This document shows, piece after piece, positions 48,691 to 58,915 of a DNA stretch of 64,000 bases. The stretch is taken from positions 71,629,436 through 71,693,435 of the forward strand of contig CM059564.1 of assembly GCA_030386875.1 (NCBI GenBank). The letters run 5' to 3'. Below the pieces are notes generated by a model. It searched no databases, was not told the origin of the DNA, and saw only the letters and a list, made by a program, of their open reading frames with translations. This stretch comes from Morinoia aosen. Its lineage: Eukaryota > Arthropoda > Malacostraca > Amphipoda > Talitridae. A program made the translations under genes and the position numbers. Position 1 is the first letter of the stretch, and every line of letters starts with the position of its first letter.

Positions 48691-49323
48691 GTGAGAAGTG
48701 TCACGCTATTGACATTGGATGTAAAACTGTTGGGTAATAAATTGTGCATTTGTCAGTTTTGTTATACTTGTATTCAAGTATTTACTCTTAGGGAGAATTG
48801 ACATTAATAATTAGCGAAAAATAAATTTTTGACTGAACTACTACATTATCATTTTAACCTAACCATTTGTGTTGAAAAAATCCTAAAATTGTTAAACTAG
48901 TACTAGTGTATAAGGAAAAATGTTATGTTTTATTGTAAAATCTTAAAATAAATAATTCGATTCAAGAGACTAATAACAAATCGTTCAAGAAACTGGACTT
49001 TCAAACTAGATTTTCAATATAAAATAATGCGAATCTAATTAGAAACTCATAACCAATGTTATTTATTAGTCTAAACTTCATTCACTTGAAATGAAATGAT
49101 CTAAAACACTGCTGCTTACACCAGTAAAGGATGAGGCGCGCGAGTCCATGCTATACTCAGAGTAGGTCAATAAGGACGACACAGTGATTGTACAGCACGC
49201 AGTAACCGCATGATAGAAAAACACGGTAAATATTATACTAATACATGTAAAACATTGCAATTCAGAGAATAGCAGGAGCTCGACCCAATTTTGAGCGGTT
49301 TCCTTTGCTTGGGTGAACCTCAC
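48691..49323. other. No gene recognised
   Basis: AT-rich DNA. If the candidate exon at 49324-49422 is real, this would be its first intron. No second exon was identified. Confidence 0.4.
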
Positions 49324-49422
49324 TTGCATGATACTCGTACTACGATCGTGGGTCTGAAGCAGCACCGAGATAAGGTCTGATGAAGGCCACTCTTGAGACG
49401 AAGAGATTCTTCTCGTCGCCAT
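49324..49422 (-). CDS. Candidate first coding exon, unknown protein
   Basis: In a locally GC-rich block (about 49.32-49.60 kb), the minus strand has an ATG in a strong context (CACGATGG). A 33-codon frame follows (MATRRISSSQEWPSSDLISV ... SIMQ), ending at a plausible 5' splice site (CATGCAA/GTGAGG) in phase 0. The frame stays open beyond the donor for another 81 codons, which looks like AT-rich intron sequence. No domain is recognised and no downstream exon or promoter element was found. It could also be a chance frame in a GC-rich repeat. Confidence 0.22.
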
Positions 49423-49599
49423 CGTGCCCAGGATTAGCCGACAACGTCGCCCTGCCTTTTGGTGCGGGTGTGAGTGGGAGAGGGGAGCTGCTGCGTGGCA
49501 AGTCCAACTTACAGACTACCTCGTGAGAAAACTTTGTCCGAATTTTGTGGCACGACGAGCCCGGCTGTGAGAGATATCGGGACAAGAGCCATGTATCTC

Positions 49600-50612
49600 G
49601 TATACTGTTGTTGCAATCTATTATGTCTCTCCTCGAAAGGCGAAATCAATGTGAGAATTGGCATTTCCTCAGAAAGTTTGTCAGATCTCATCAGCTCTTT
49701 TGAACGAGAAATGAGCAGATATTTCTGTTTTCATACACACGGGAGCTCACGAGAAACTGACTCTTTTAATTTGGAAATGAAACAAAATTATAAATGTTTG
49801 GATGTTGACTCTGGTTTTGACACAAAAACTACTAACAATGTGCTTTGAATGCAATGTCCACCAAATGATTACAACTAATCAACTTAGTTGTTTTTAGATC
49901 TAAGGGTACTTTTTTCTCGTTTCCATAACGCTCCTTAGTGCATCAGACGTGAGTTGAGCTATTTGATATTAAATTTTTATTTCAAGTTATAATAAATTTA
50001 TTTTTTACATAAAACTCGTGATTTGAGGTTGCCCCAGTGGAAAAATTGCAAGGGAATAGGCTACGAGGTTTTAGCAAATCGTGAAATCAAATGATTTGGA
50101 AGCCCTCTCTAAAAAATTTTTCTCTCGCAGTATGGGCTGTGTTTCCATCTCGTTGTTATTGTGGAAGTCCTAGATTCTCGTTGTAATTGTGTCGTTGTAA
50201 TAGGAAAGTTTTTGTGGAAGTCCTGACTCTCAAGTTTTAGAATAAGAGACTCTCATATCTTAATTCGGTATATTTCCGTGAGACCTGTTTCAGTTGTGCC
50301 ACAATTTTCCATAAAGTAAGGACAAGCACAGTTGCACCAGTTGTCCCGCTCTTCACAGTAACACACAGAACGTGCAATGGTCTTACTTGAATTTGTATAG
50401 TGGACCAAATTGAGTGAAACCATAAAAATTATTTTCCCTAATTATTAATTATTTTTAAACTAGTTTTAACATCCTAGCGTTCACAGTTTGTTTATATAAG
50501 CAAATAAAATGGGCTGTTTTTTTCTGGGCCACACTATTTAGTGTAAACTTCGTTAAGTCCTTTCAAAATTTGTGGTCATGGTTCCGCAACAGACGTACCC
50601 TTGCTTTTGCTC
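49600..50612. other. No gene recognised
   Basis: Anonymous DNA. The plus-strand frame 49474-49848 (124 codons) overlaps the GC-rich block and has no recognisable domain. Confidence 0.45.
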
Positions 50613-50875
50613 GTCATAGCCGTGTGGCATTCGGACCTGCCTCCGTGCGGGCAAACGAGGGTTCGAGTCCCGGCGCTGGTGGCAATTTTCTCTGTTGGGT
50701 ATAGGGGAAAAATTCCAAGCACAATACTCCACTCAACCCAGGTGTCTGAAATGGGTACCGGTCTTGACCGGGGGAAAGCATCAAGGCGTCCTGGCGTTAG
50801 TTATAAGGCATTTGAAAATCCAATGTACGAGGTGATACGTATCAGGCTTGAATTGGAAATAAAGCATCCGTAGAT
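50613..50875 (+). mobile_element. tRNA-derived SINE, copy 1
   Basis: The head has RNA polymerase III promoter boxes: an A-box-like ATAGCCGTGTGGC at 50616-50628 and a perfect B box, GGTTCGAGTCC, at 50660-50670. A unique body follows, then a tail ATAAGGCATTTGAAAATCCA ... AATTGGAAATAAAGCATCC. The tail resembles the LINE 3' tail (CCAATG...GTATCA...TTGGAAATAAA). About 260 bp, non-coding. The tRNA-like part does not fold as a complete tRNA gene. Confidence 0.8.
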
Positions 50876-51699
50876 GCCTTCATTATTATTTCCTCTTCTT
50901 AACTGCTGGTATGCGGGCGTCAGGTGCCTGTATAAGCTTCTTACTCACGGGCTTCCAGGATCCTGGATGGCTCGAAAAACGGGATATGAAAAAACAGACA
51001 TCGAAATGCTCAGGTCGAGATTTCAGTTCAAGTCCAGACATAAATCTAATAATTAAATATTGCAAATGACAAAATAAACAATTACGTTTTCAGTGGATCT
51101 GCGCAAGGCGGGGGCCGAGGAGGAAAAGAAGTTAGTAAAAACTTTAAGATGAACTTTGTGTAGTGTTTTAAAAATCGCTGGTTGCTACGCTGTTATCAAC
51201 CACTGTTTCTCACAGAACATGTAATCTTTTAAGTCTTTTGAGATAAGTCCCGATTGATCGCAGTGAACCCATTAGAGCATATAAGAAATCACTGAGACTA
51301 CTTTTATATCCTAGGGTAACATCAAAATGAGAGTAAGATAATTTACTCGTTTTAATTTCTAAGTAACCATAAATTATTCTAAAGAATGAGTCTAATATGG
51401 TCTTAGCTTTGATGCATTGTAATTCGGGATTCTTTGATTCTAGTGTTCGACTTGTGGCCACATTCGCCAGGCAAATCTGTTTCCTCATCCCGTGGGAGCC
51501 ACATCCGCAAACCCTCAGTGTGTGGGTATGTGTCTCGGTTCAGTGGTTGTTTTACAAAGTCATGACTAGGAACGGTCAAGTATTTTGAACTAATCTATTC
51601 TTTACTTCCCCTGAATCGCTTTATATTTACTATTCTGTACATTTCTATGTTCCTCTTCCTCTTCAACTGCCTACTCTAGTCGGAATACTGAGTGAAACG
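50876..51699. other. No gene recognised
   Basis: Anonymous DNA between the SINE and the MITE-like element; only short chance frames. Confidence 0.45.
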
Positions 51700-52206
51700 T
51701 CTTGAATCCCGTTTACACTATCCAACTCTCGGCCGAATCGTGTGTTTTTCGGCAGTCCGCGAATACGAACTCATGTGGAAAACTGCCACATTTTGGTGCG
51801 TTCGTGTTTTCTAAACTGTTGGAAACCTCCGAACACAAACTTTCGTAGAAACAGCGAACACTCGTTTGTTTATGTATTGTGAATGGTGTTTCTTGAATTG
51901 CTCGGTTTTTCTGCTTTTTTATCGCTTTAATTGTGTTTTTCTCGCATATGCAGCAAATTATAGGACAGTTAACTACGTAACTTGTACAATATTTATTCAG
52001 TAATAACATAATACGTCAATAAACAATAAACATCAATTGACTAAAACGTACTGAGGAGCAGTCTTGTTTGTTTACACACTCTTCGCGGATAACTTCACGC
52101 AACAGAAAACGTAGTCTGGCCACGATTCAGAAAAGTTTGTGTTTTTGATATTGTTTTGGTGTGTTTATGATTGACAAAAAGTTGGATAGGTAGACGGGTC
52201 TTAAGA
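51700..52206. mobile_element. Non-autonomous DNA element, PIF/Harbinger-like ends
   Basis: 507 bp with imperfect terminal inverted repeats of about 28 bp. The left end reads TCTTGAATCCCGTTTACACT then ATCCAACT. The right end, reverse complemented, reads TCTTAAGACCCGTCTACCTA then TCCAACT. CCCGTyTACnnTATCCAAC recalls PIF/Harbinger termini, and TTA or TTGA at the borders would suit the 3-bp target of that group, but this is tentative. No transposase is recognised inside. Confidence 0.5.
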
Positions 52207-54468
52207 CAGCTACTATGTATATAGAGTGTGCCAGCTGAGATTGCTTTACTTCTATGTGTAACTAACTTTATGTATGTAGTAGACAAGGACCTCTGACAAT
52301 ATATATTATTGATATAAAGACCATATGTAGGTCCAAGTAGATTATAATAACAACATAGTGGAATTGCTGGAATACATACATAGAATGGTTTCAAATAACG
52401 CTGGACGGAAAGAATCCAGTGACCATTTTTTAGGTGTACTTTCATGCCCTTAGATACTTTTAACATCGAGTGCATGCAGTTAGAGCAAAACACAAATATT
52501 GATCAAAGTGAAACAATGAACGTACGACAAGTAGTCCATGCCACGTTGGGCCTGTGACTACAGCATGATTATGCAATTAAGTATTCATTTATTCGTAGTA
52601 TAATCTCATTATTATCCCTTTCTGATGAAGAATCCAATGTCAACCATCACCATAAGTGGCATTGCTTCTTGGCATCAGAACATTCCATAATTCTGTGTGA
52701 GAAATTCTTTGATGATTTTAACTCACAAGTAAGGACGAAACAAAAAAACACGATAAGAATTTAATGACCCTGTAAAGGCAGCACATTCAATAAATACTCG
52801 CATCGGAATAATTATGGTTTTCCTCGCCGTAGCAGTGGGTGACTGTGTGTGTACATCAAGAATTAAATTAATGATAATGATAATTGAGAGTCCGCTGAAC
52901 AGTGGACATTTTCAAAGAAGATGAATCTTGCTAAATCGATTTATCAGGATTCCAGTGTCAAACCCCTTTCAGGTGTGTCATCGAAAATTCTAACTTTTTC
53001 AAGAATAAAAATCTCAAAAAGCTGAATAGTGGATTATTTCTTCCTGAATTTATTATTTTAAATCATTCTACTAGTAGTTTCGGAAGAACTCAAAAATTTT
53101 TGAAATAATGAACCCATTTTTGTTAAATGTTGGAGTACTTTTTTCGTTGCATGTCAGTTATTATAAGAAATGGAGAGCCAAAACGTTAATAGCTAGACTT
53201 TTCTTACATTAATTAATGCGCGACGCTATTTGCTACACCTAGTTAGGAGAAACATCCCCCAACAGAAGATCTCGGAATATCAGAGAGCTTGAGAGTGAAT
53301 GCTGACAATCGGAGTTCTTGTAGCCATTTCGCCTCGGTGGGCATTTTGAGAACATTTTCACAGTGAAATCAAATGCAGTTCTGATCAACTCCCAATTATG
53401 AAAATTCAATATTAATTCGTATTAATAACTATATTTCGTATTGATGAGACGATAGTATGCAGAAATTATTGTGTCCTGACACTTTGATTCAATTTCCTTA
53501 CTGCGCAGGTTCTTAATTAAATGTTGAAGGTTTGCATTTGAAGAATTAAGAGAATGAAATCAAATAACTTTTCCCTCATAATGGCATATTCTATTTTATT
53601 TTTTTCCCCACTGGTAAACAGCGATTTAAATGAAATATTGTCATAAAACAATGGGTAAGAGTGCATTGCATCACCCAGCATTGTACAACAAATTTTGCCT
53701 TGGAAATGAGATGTAGTGGTGTTCTGCTATCAAAGTGAAAGAAAACATTATTTCTTGAGTCCTTGTCACATTGCGCACGCACGCACCTCACTAAAACTAT
53801 CTGTAATCGATGATTTTTTCTCAAATTTAAGGACTTCGAAAAAGTCCTGTTACTGTCCTAGTGTAAAATTGTCAGATCAGCGTTTTATAAATACTATGAA
53901 TGTTCGTTTAAAATACTGTCAGAAAAAGACATCAGGCAATCACAGGGAGGCCTGAGGCTGTATGAACTTTGTAGCTAATTTTATCAGGCTGAAATTTGGG
54001 AGTTTTGAACCAAAAGCATGCCAACTTGGTCACCCAGCTTAGTCCTCGGTTATCACAGATTTTTTATAACTCATATTGTTTTTTATAACTCTTTTGCGGA
54101 CCACGACGTGGCTTAGTTAAACTTGGCTTAGGGGAACCGTTGGTTCTCTAGCAAAGCATAAGGCGACGACAGCGCGCATGAACGACATTTACATAAATTT
54201 CGAGATAAAAAGCCTTAATTACGTTTTCTGCCGTCGACTTACGTCTCATGTTGCATCTCATTTTGAAGCATGATACCCGAGAGCTGTAATTTGATGCTGG
54301 TATCACGGATACCGTCATATATGAAAAATAACTTCGCAAAATTTTCTCCCCATAGGCATAGTTCGGCAATGAAGCACCCACTCAAATCGCTAATGCAATA
54401 TCCTCGTAATTTTTTCCGACCAAGAAGGTAAATTTTTCGTTAATAATGCATCTTATAGCCATATTAAG
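52207..54468. other. No gene recognised
   Basis: Over 2 kb of anonymous AT-rich DNA. The minus-strand frame 52095-52493 (132 codons) overlaps the right end of the preceding element and has no recognisable domain. Confidence 0.45.
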
Positions 54469-55574
54469 GGGGACAACCCAGCGATTTTAAAAATTTGATC
54501 CGATTCGTTTGGAATTTGGCCTGTATATGTATTTGTTGAAAATAAAAATATTTCACTCCTGTATTTTTTTCCATGTACGCCTTATTTTTTTGAAAAATAC
54601 TAAATATTACTTTTTTGGTACATTTTTATGGATATTTCAAAAGAAGTTTTAGAATCCTTGAAGCATTGCAAACAAAAGTATGATGTCAAATTATACATTT
54701 GAAACTATTTTTATATATGCGATATTTGATCACTAACTAGCATATACACTAATTTTGGGTTTTGAGTTTGATGAGAAAAAATTATATGTAAAATTGGGAA
54801 GAAAAGGACCATACTTTTGTTAGGAATTTTCCAAGAATTTTAAAACTGTCTTTGTTTTTTCCTTGCATAAAAACTCACTGACTTCTATTCTTTTGAATGT
54901 TGAAAATAAGGGTTGTTAGTAATAAGGCATAAATAAATTTTTATCTGAACTGTAATATAATGGACAATTTATGTCATTGAATGCTGTTTTCACTTTTATT
55001 TCAATAATCTCCATGCATAACTTCATATTCACAATGTGAATTGTAATTTACATGAAAAAATGAAAAAAGAAAAAATTTTCTTTTTATATAAAAATTAAAA
55101 ATTATGAACTTTTATATTTTTAGTCTGATTCTTATGAAATTTGACTATTATATGTAATTTTTAATATGAAACAAAATTTTCTCTATTCCTTTTTTCGATT
55201 CAGGCCTTAGTTTTTTGGAAAAATTGGACATATTGGTTTTTTAGTTCATTTTTATTGATATTTCAAAAGAATAGAACTCATTGAGTTTTTATGCTAGAAC
55301 AAAACCAAAGACAGTTTTAGAATCCTTGAGGCATTGTTAACAAAGTTAAGGTTTCAAATTGTCCATTTCCCGTTTTGTTTTCTTTTCATATGGGGTCGAA
55401 AATTCAGGATTTTTGGTCCCCTTACATCTCCCGGGGGGGGGGGGGGGGGGGGGGGGATCTAGTGTCCGTAGCGCCATAAAGTTTTGGGACCGAATAGTCC
55501 ACCACCTAAGGGTCCTTTTTCAACAACAACAAAAAAAATGGCTCATCGGACCGACAGGGGCCTGGGTTGTCCCC
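54469..55574. mobile_element. Element with GGGGACAACCCAG inverted termini
   Basis: About 1.1 kb bounded by a perfect 13-bp inverted repeat, GGGGACAACCCAG at 54469-54481 and CTGGGTTGTCCCC at 55562-55574. Inside, an arm at about 54770-54910 is repeated in inverted orientation at about 55250-55400 (shared TTTCAAAAGAATAGAA, GAGTTTTTATGC and AAAGACAGTTTTA). A third, direct fragment lies near 54640-54700. It is very AT-rich except for the right 130 bp, and holds a G24 run. No target duplication or transposase is seen; superfamily unknown. Confidence 0.5.
55433..55456 (+). repeat. Poly(G) run of 24
   Basis: 24 consecutive G after TCTCCC. It could form a G-quadruplex, and its length in any assembly is unreliable because of sequencing slippage. 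Confidence 0.9.
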
Positions 55575-56405
55575 ACTGGCCGATGCGTTTGACTTTCGTA
55601 TATGACTGTTAAATTAATGAACACAAGTAACAAAATCTGGAGCGCATTAAATTTTTGCTCGACATATGAAACGACTAGAACTTGCTACTTTGCAAAGAGG
55701 TCAACAGATAATGGTAGCAAATGTTCCAAGGTGAAGATGACTATCGGTGCGGTGAGAATATCACAGCTTGCACTACGCGTCTATGAGAGACTAAAGAGAA
55801 TACGCGACCAAAAAAAAAATGGCATCCAAATCTAATATCAAGTGAAGAACGATGAGAAGAGCGTGGAGAAGATTATAACGTGTGGCCTTCGATGAGTTTA
55901 CGTAGAAAATAAATCTAACAAAAGAACACGCGTCACTGAGTTAGAAGGCAAACAGCGGTAGTTGAATACTTGTAACATTCATTAGATTAAAAACATGCAA
56001 TTTTGTTCTCGGTATAATCTGTTCACAGCGATAATTATTTCTTGGAATTGCATGATGAAGAAATTTCTTAGATTAGTGTTGAGCTCAGTCACAAAAGTCA
56101 CTCTTGAGAAAGAAAGAGACACTTATCGTCTACCGTGCCGAGGATGCACGTTAGCAAACCTTCAAGATCGTTCAAACAATGACCTACGACTCGTCCTCGA
56201 TATCAATGCAATGAACTGGGAAATTTGGTGTGCTGTGTGTTAGAGAAGGAGGCTTGCTTTCATCCTTTTGTTAATTTCATTTCACTCGTGCTCTTCAAGG
56301 TCATGAGCAATTTCGGGATAAAATCCACCAACAGCAGAAAACAGTAAAACATGGATGTATGTAAAAAGTACACAGTACTCGAATTTTAGTGAACGTATTT
56401 ATAAA
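55575..56405. other. No gene recognised
   Basis: Anonymous DNA with short frames at 55602-55835 and 55995-56243 (plus) that match no family I know. Confidence 0.45.
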
Positions 56406-57137
56406 TTAAATAGAAATACACGAGGGAAAAGAACAGGACGTGTCATTGAGTGTTAGTTGGCTTTTCGAAATAAGTAATGATTCTAAAATAAATTTGTATG
56501 CATCAGTAAGGCTCAGCACCTGTCCTATGATCGAAAAATTATCACGGGGGATTTTTAAATCACAACTGAGTGCATGGATGCGAATGGCAAAGAGTGGAGG
56601 CTGCCCTCTATGTTTCCACTTTACCATGGCTAACTTTTCTATGCTCTGCAATCCTCTGTCACAGGGCACGGCCGGTGCAACCGACGTACTTCGATTCACA
56701 CTGTGCACAACTGTATTCATAAACGCTTGTGGCTCGCTAAGTAACGGGGAGTTCTTCTTCAAATCTAAAAAGTATTTGACACAGAGTTTTTTCGAACGAA
56801 TCACATTGAAGGAAACATGAATAAACTTAGAAATTGTGGTTTTAAATTGTTCTTCAAGTTTTTCTGATCGACCGGTGGAATACGGTTGGGAAATGTACAT
56901 ATTATGGTCATGAGTAATGATAAGAGGGACACTATTGAATTTTTTTCCATGCGAACTATTGCAACTGAGAACCAAATAAATGTAGCTGGCAGCCATTATC
57001 AGAGAAAAAATTTTTAGCGCTTCAAATTCCCAATGCAAAAAGGTCAAATGTAGAAAGATTCCAATATTGGTTTGAAAGATTCCAATGTTCCAATACAGTT
57101 CAATTTGAAACAACTGCCATTCGCATCCATACATCAT
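56406..57137 (-). CDS. Open frame of 243 codons inside the long-TIR element, unknown protein
   Basis: Uninterrupted from ATG (MMYGCEWQLF) to a TAA whose bases overlap the left terminal TTAA. That length is unlikely by chance in such AT-rich DNA. Residues 44-60 or so (IFSLIMAASYIYLVLSC) form a hydrophobic segment that could be a signal anchor, or a signal peptide if translation began at the inner MAAS. The rest is a mixed soluble sequence with KLEEQFKTTISKFIHVSF, VNRSTSVAPAVPCDRGLQSI and KWKHRGQPPLFAIRIHALSC, and several cysteines. No domain is recognised. The right inverted repeat, read on the minus strand, has GATATATAAGGG about 115 nt before the ATG, which could serve as a TATA box. It may be a protein of the element, or a chance frame kept open by composition. 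Confidence 0.35.
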   Translation of the reverse strand: MMYGCEWQLFQIELYWNIGIFQTNIGIFLHLTFLHWEFEALKIFSLIMAASYIYLVLSCNSSHGKKFNSVPLIITHDHNMYISQPYSTGRSEKLEEQFKTTISKFIHVSFNVIRSKKLCVKYFLDLKKNSPLLSEPQAFMNTVVHSVNRSTSVAPAVPCDRGLQSIEKLAMVKWKHRGQPPLFAIRIHALSCDLKIPRDNFSIIGQVLSLTDAYKFILESLLISKSQLTLNDTSCSFPSCISI

Positions 57138-57264
57138 TCAGTTGTGATTCTAAAATCGCCAGTGATAATTTTTCCATTACTCATTTTAGAATCATTGCAT
57201 GCTTGAAAAAGCTAACACGCTCAATGACACGTCCACTTCTGCTCCCTTATATATCTCCACTTAA
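56406..57264. mobile_element. Element with about 90-bp terminal inverted repeats, unclassified
   Basis: Both ends start at TTAA (56406-56409 and 57261-57264) and are inverted repeats over roughly 90 bp at about 75 percent. The left end reads TTAAATAGAAATACACGAGG, then GGACGTGTCATTGAG and TAATGATTCTAAAAT. The right end, reverse complemented, reads TTAAGTGGAGATATATAAGG, then GGACGTGTCATTGAG and CAATGATTCTAAAAT. The 0.86-kb unit carries one open frame on the minus strand. TTAA borders hint at piggyBac-type targeting, but the tips lack the usual CCY...GGG, so the class is open. Confidence 0.6.
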
Positions 57265-58649
57265 CATATTAGTTTGACTGTATTAGTTCAAGCACTGCAA
57301 AATTTTTATCCCAAAACATGTTACCATGTTTTACAGCTGATGATGGTATTTGTTCGAAAAGTTCTAATAAATGCTAAGGATTTTTTCTCTACTTTTAGCT
57401 TCTTAATTAGTTTGCTTTGTCGGCATATTACAGATGCGCTTCAACAAACTTGTCATCCCTCGTTTTTTTTTGTGCTCAAGACTTCACCGCATCAGCGTTA
57501 CTCCTTTTGGAAATGGTTGTAGCGAATAGTTGACGGTGCAAGTCAATATGAATGTTTGTAATTAGTAACAAAATATTTGCGTTATTCAATACACTATTTT
57601 TAAAGCTAAAAATTATTTACTCTTTGGTACAGTTAATGTCTTATTTCCCACAAGAGGATACAACTATTGCATCAATGAGACTTATCACTTCTAGGGGAGA
57701 AATGAGAAGTCCCGAGTTGATGAATAGATAGGCCTTCTTTTTGTTGCCATAGAAAAGGCTTTTGCTATGTTAAAGACCATCTAACATCAGCTTACTGCTG
57801 TTATTTTTTCAGCACCTTTGACTTGCTTCTTCAGCTTTTATCTTGTTTCATAAACTACTTTCATAAATTACCGCTTCTAAGAGCAGCAGATCTTACGTAG
57901 GAACACACCTTGTGCATAGATTCCCTGTTCCCTAAACTCCCTACTTAATGACAACTTCCTTCTTTCTTTTTTGAAATACCTCTGAAGTCATTTGAAGTCA
58001 GGATAGATTTGGGTTAGGGTAGCTTCACCTAACTAATCTAACCTAATCGTTGTCGCATTCTGCTTATGAGCGTTTGAATGGAAAGTAACTTTTAATGCAG
58101 GCTTTCTTTAAAAGCAACGTTGTGTGAATCTTCTTTAACAGTTGTCATAGTGTTGTCCCACTTAGTGAAATAATGAATTGGTCACTTCAATGATTTCGAA
58201 ATATTTTATAAGTCCAGAACTCTTGAATGTACTATATTAACTCAAGTGAAGTTAGTTTCTCATCCCTAGTTATCAAGTCAAACTTTAATCATGTCCTTGC
58301 CCACTGGACTTCGTCCACTTCAAATTGATTGCGATGCTCAGATGCTGAATATTTTCTAATCATGCGTTATCACCCACGAGGTACACGCCGTTCATGATAG
58401 CCTCATCTGTTGCCAAGGCTCGATAATACATAACAAACCACTCAATTCTCCGAGCACATCCTGCTTCATCTGACCACAAACGCCGTTATCTGTCGCACAA
58501 CTGCCTCCGCAGTCTGATATCAAGGATGAGATACGATATTGTGCAAGCCTCGGGCTACGTATTGTGTTACTCCCGCATGTAGTTAGAATTTGAATAAGCC
58601 GTATTACCTATTACTTTCAAATTCTGAACTTATTATTTTTGTAGTTACT
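57265..58649. other. No gene recognised
   Basis: Anonymous DNA. A TTAGGTTAGG-like patch near 58010-58050 is the short simple motif common in insect genomes, too short here to matter. Confidence 0.45.
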
Positions 58650-58915
58650 TAAGCCTAGTGCTTGAAAACGGTGCCTCTCATGGGAAAGGTCATGGGTTGA
58701 TTCCCAGCATGTGCATGCCCGGTGATACACCGCGTTCGGAAAAGGGAGAGTTTAGCCGTTATTCATATCATTATTACCAGAAGTTTGAATGGAGACTGGC
58801 TCGACTGCAGGTAACTGTCACTGCGTCCTAATCTGTGTCAGTCATAAGGCATTTGAAAACCAATGTACAAGATGATTTGTATCACGCCTAATTGGAATAA
58901 AACATCCTTTACAGG
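58650..58915 (+). mobile_element. tRNA-derived SINE, copy 2 (diverged)
   Basis: It has a worn A-box region (AAGCCTAGTGCTTG) at 58651, a B-box remnant GGTTGATTCC at 58695-58704, and the same tail as copy 1: ATAAGGCATTTGAAAACCAA, then ATTGGAATAAAACATCC. The middle has diverged more than the tail. It is older than the 50.6-kb copy by eye. Confidence 0.7.

Noticed and set aside
50613-50690. A tRNA gene, because of the perfect B box
   Set aside because: The upstream part does not fold as acceptor, D and anticodon arms, and the same unit continues for 200 bp into a shared tail found again at 58.65 kb. It is the head of a SINE.
56440-56820. A plus-strand frame of 126 codons overlapping the 243-codon frame
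   Set aside because: It is contained in the longer minus-strand frame and starts inside the left inverted repeat. The longer frame is the better candidate.
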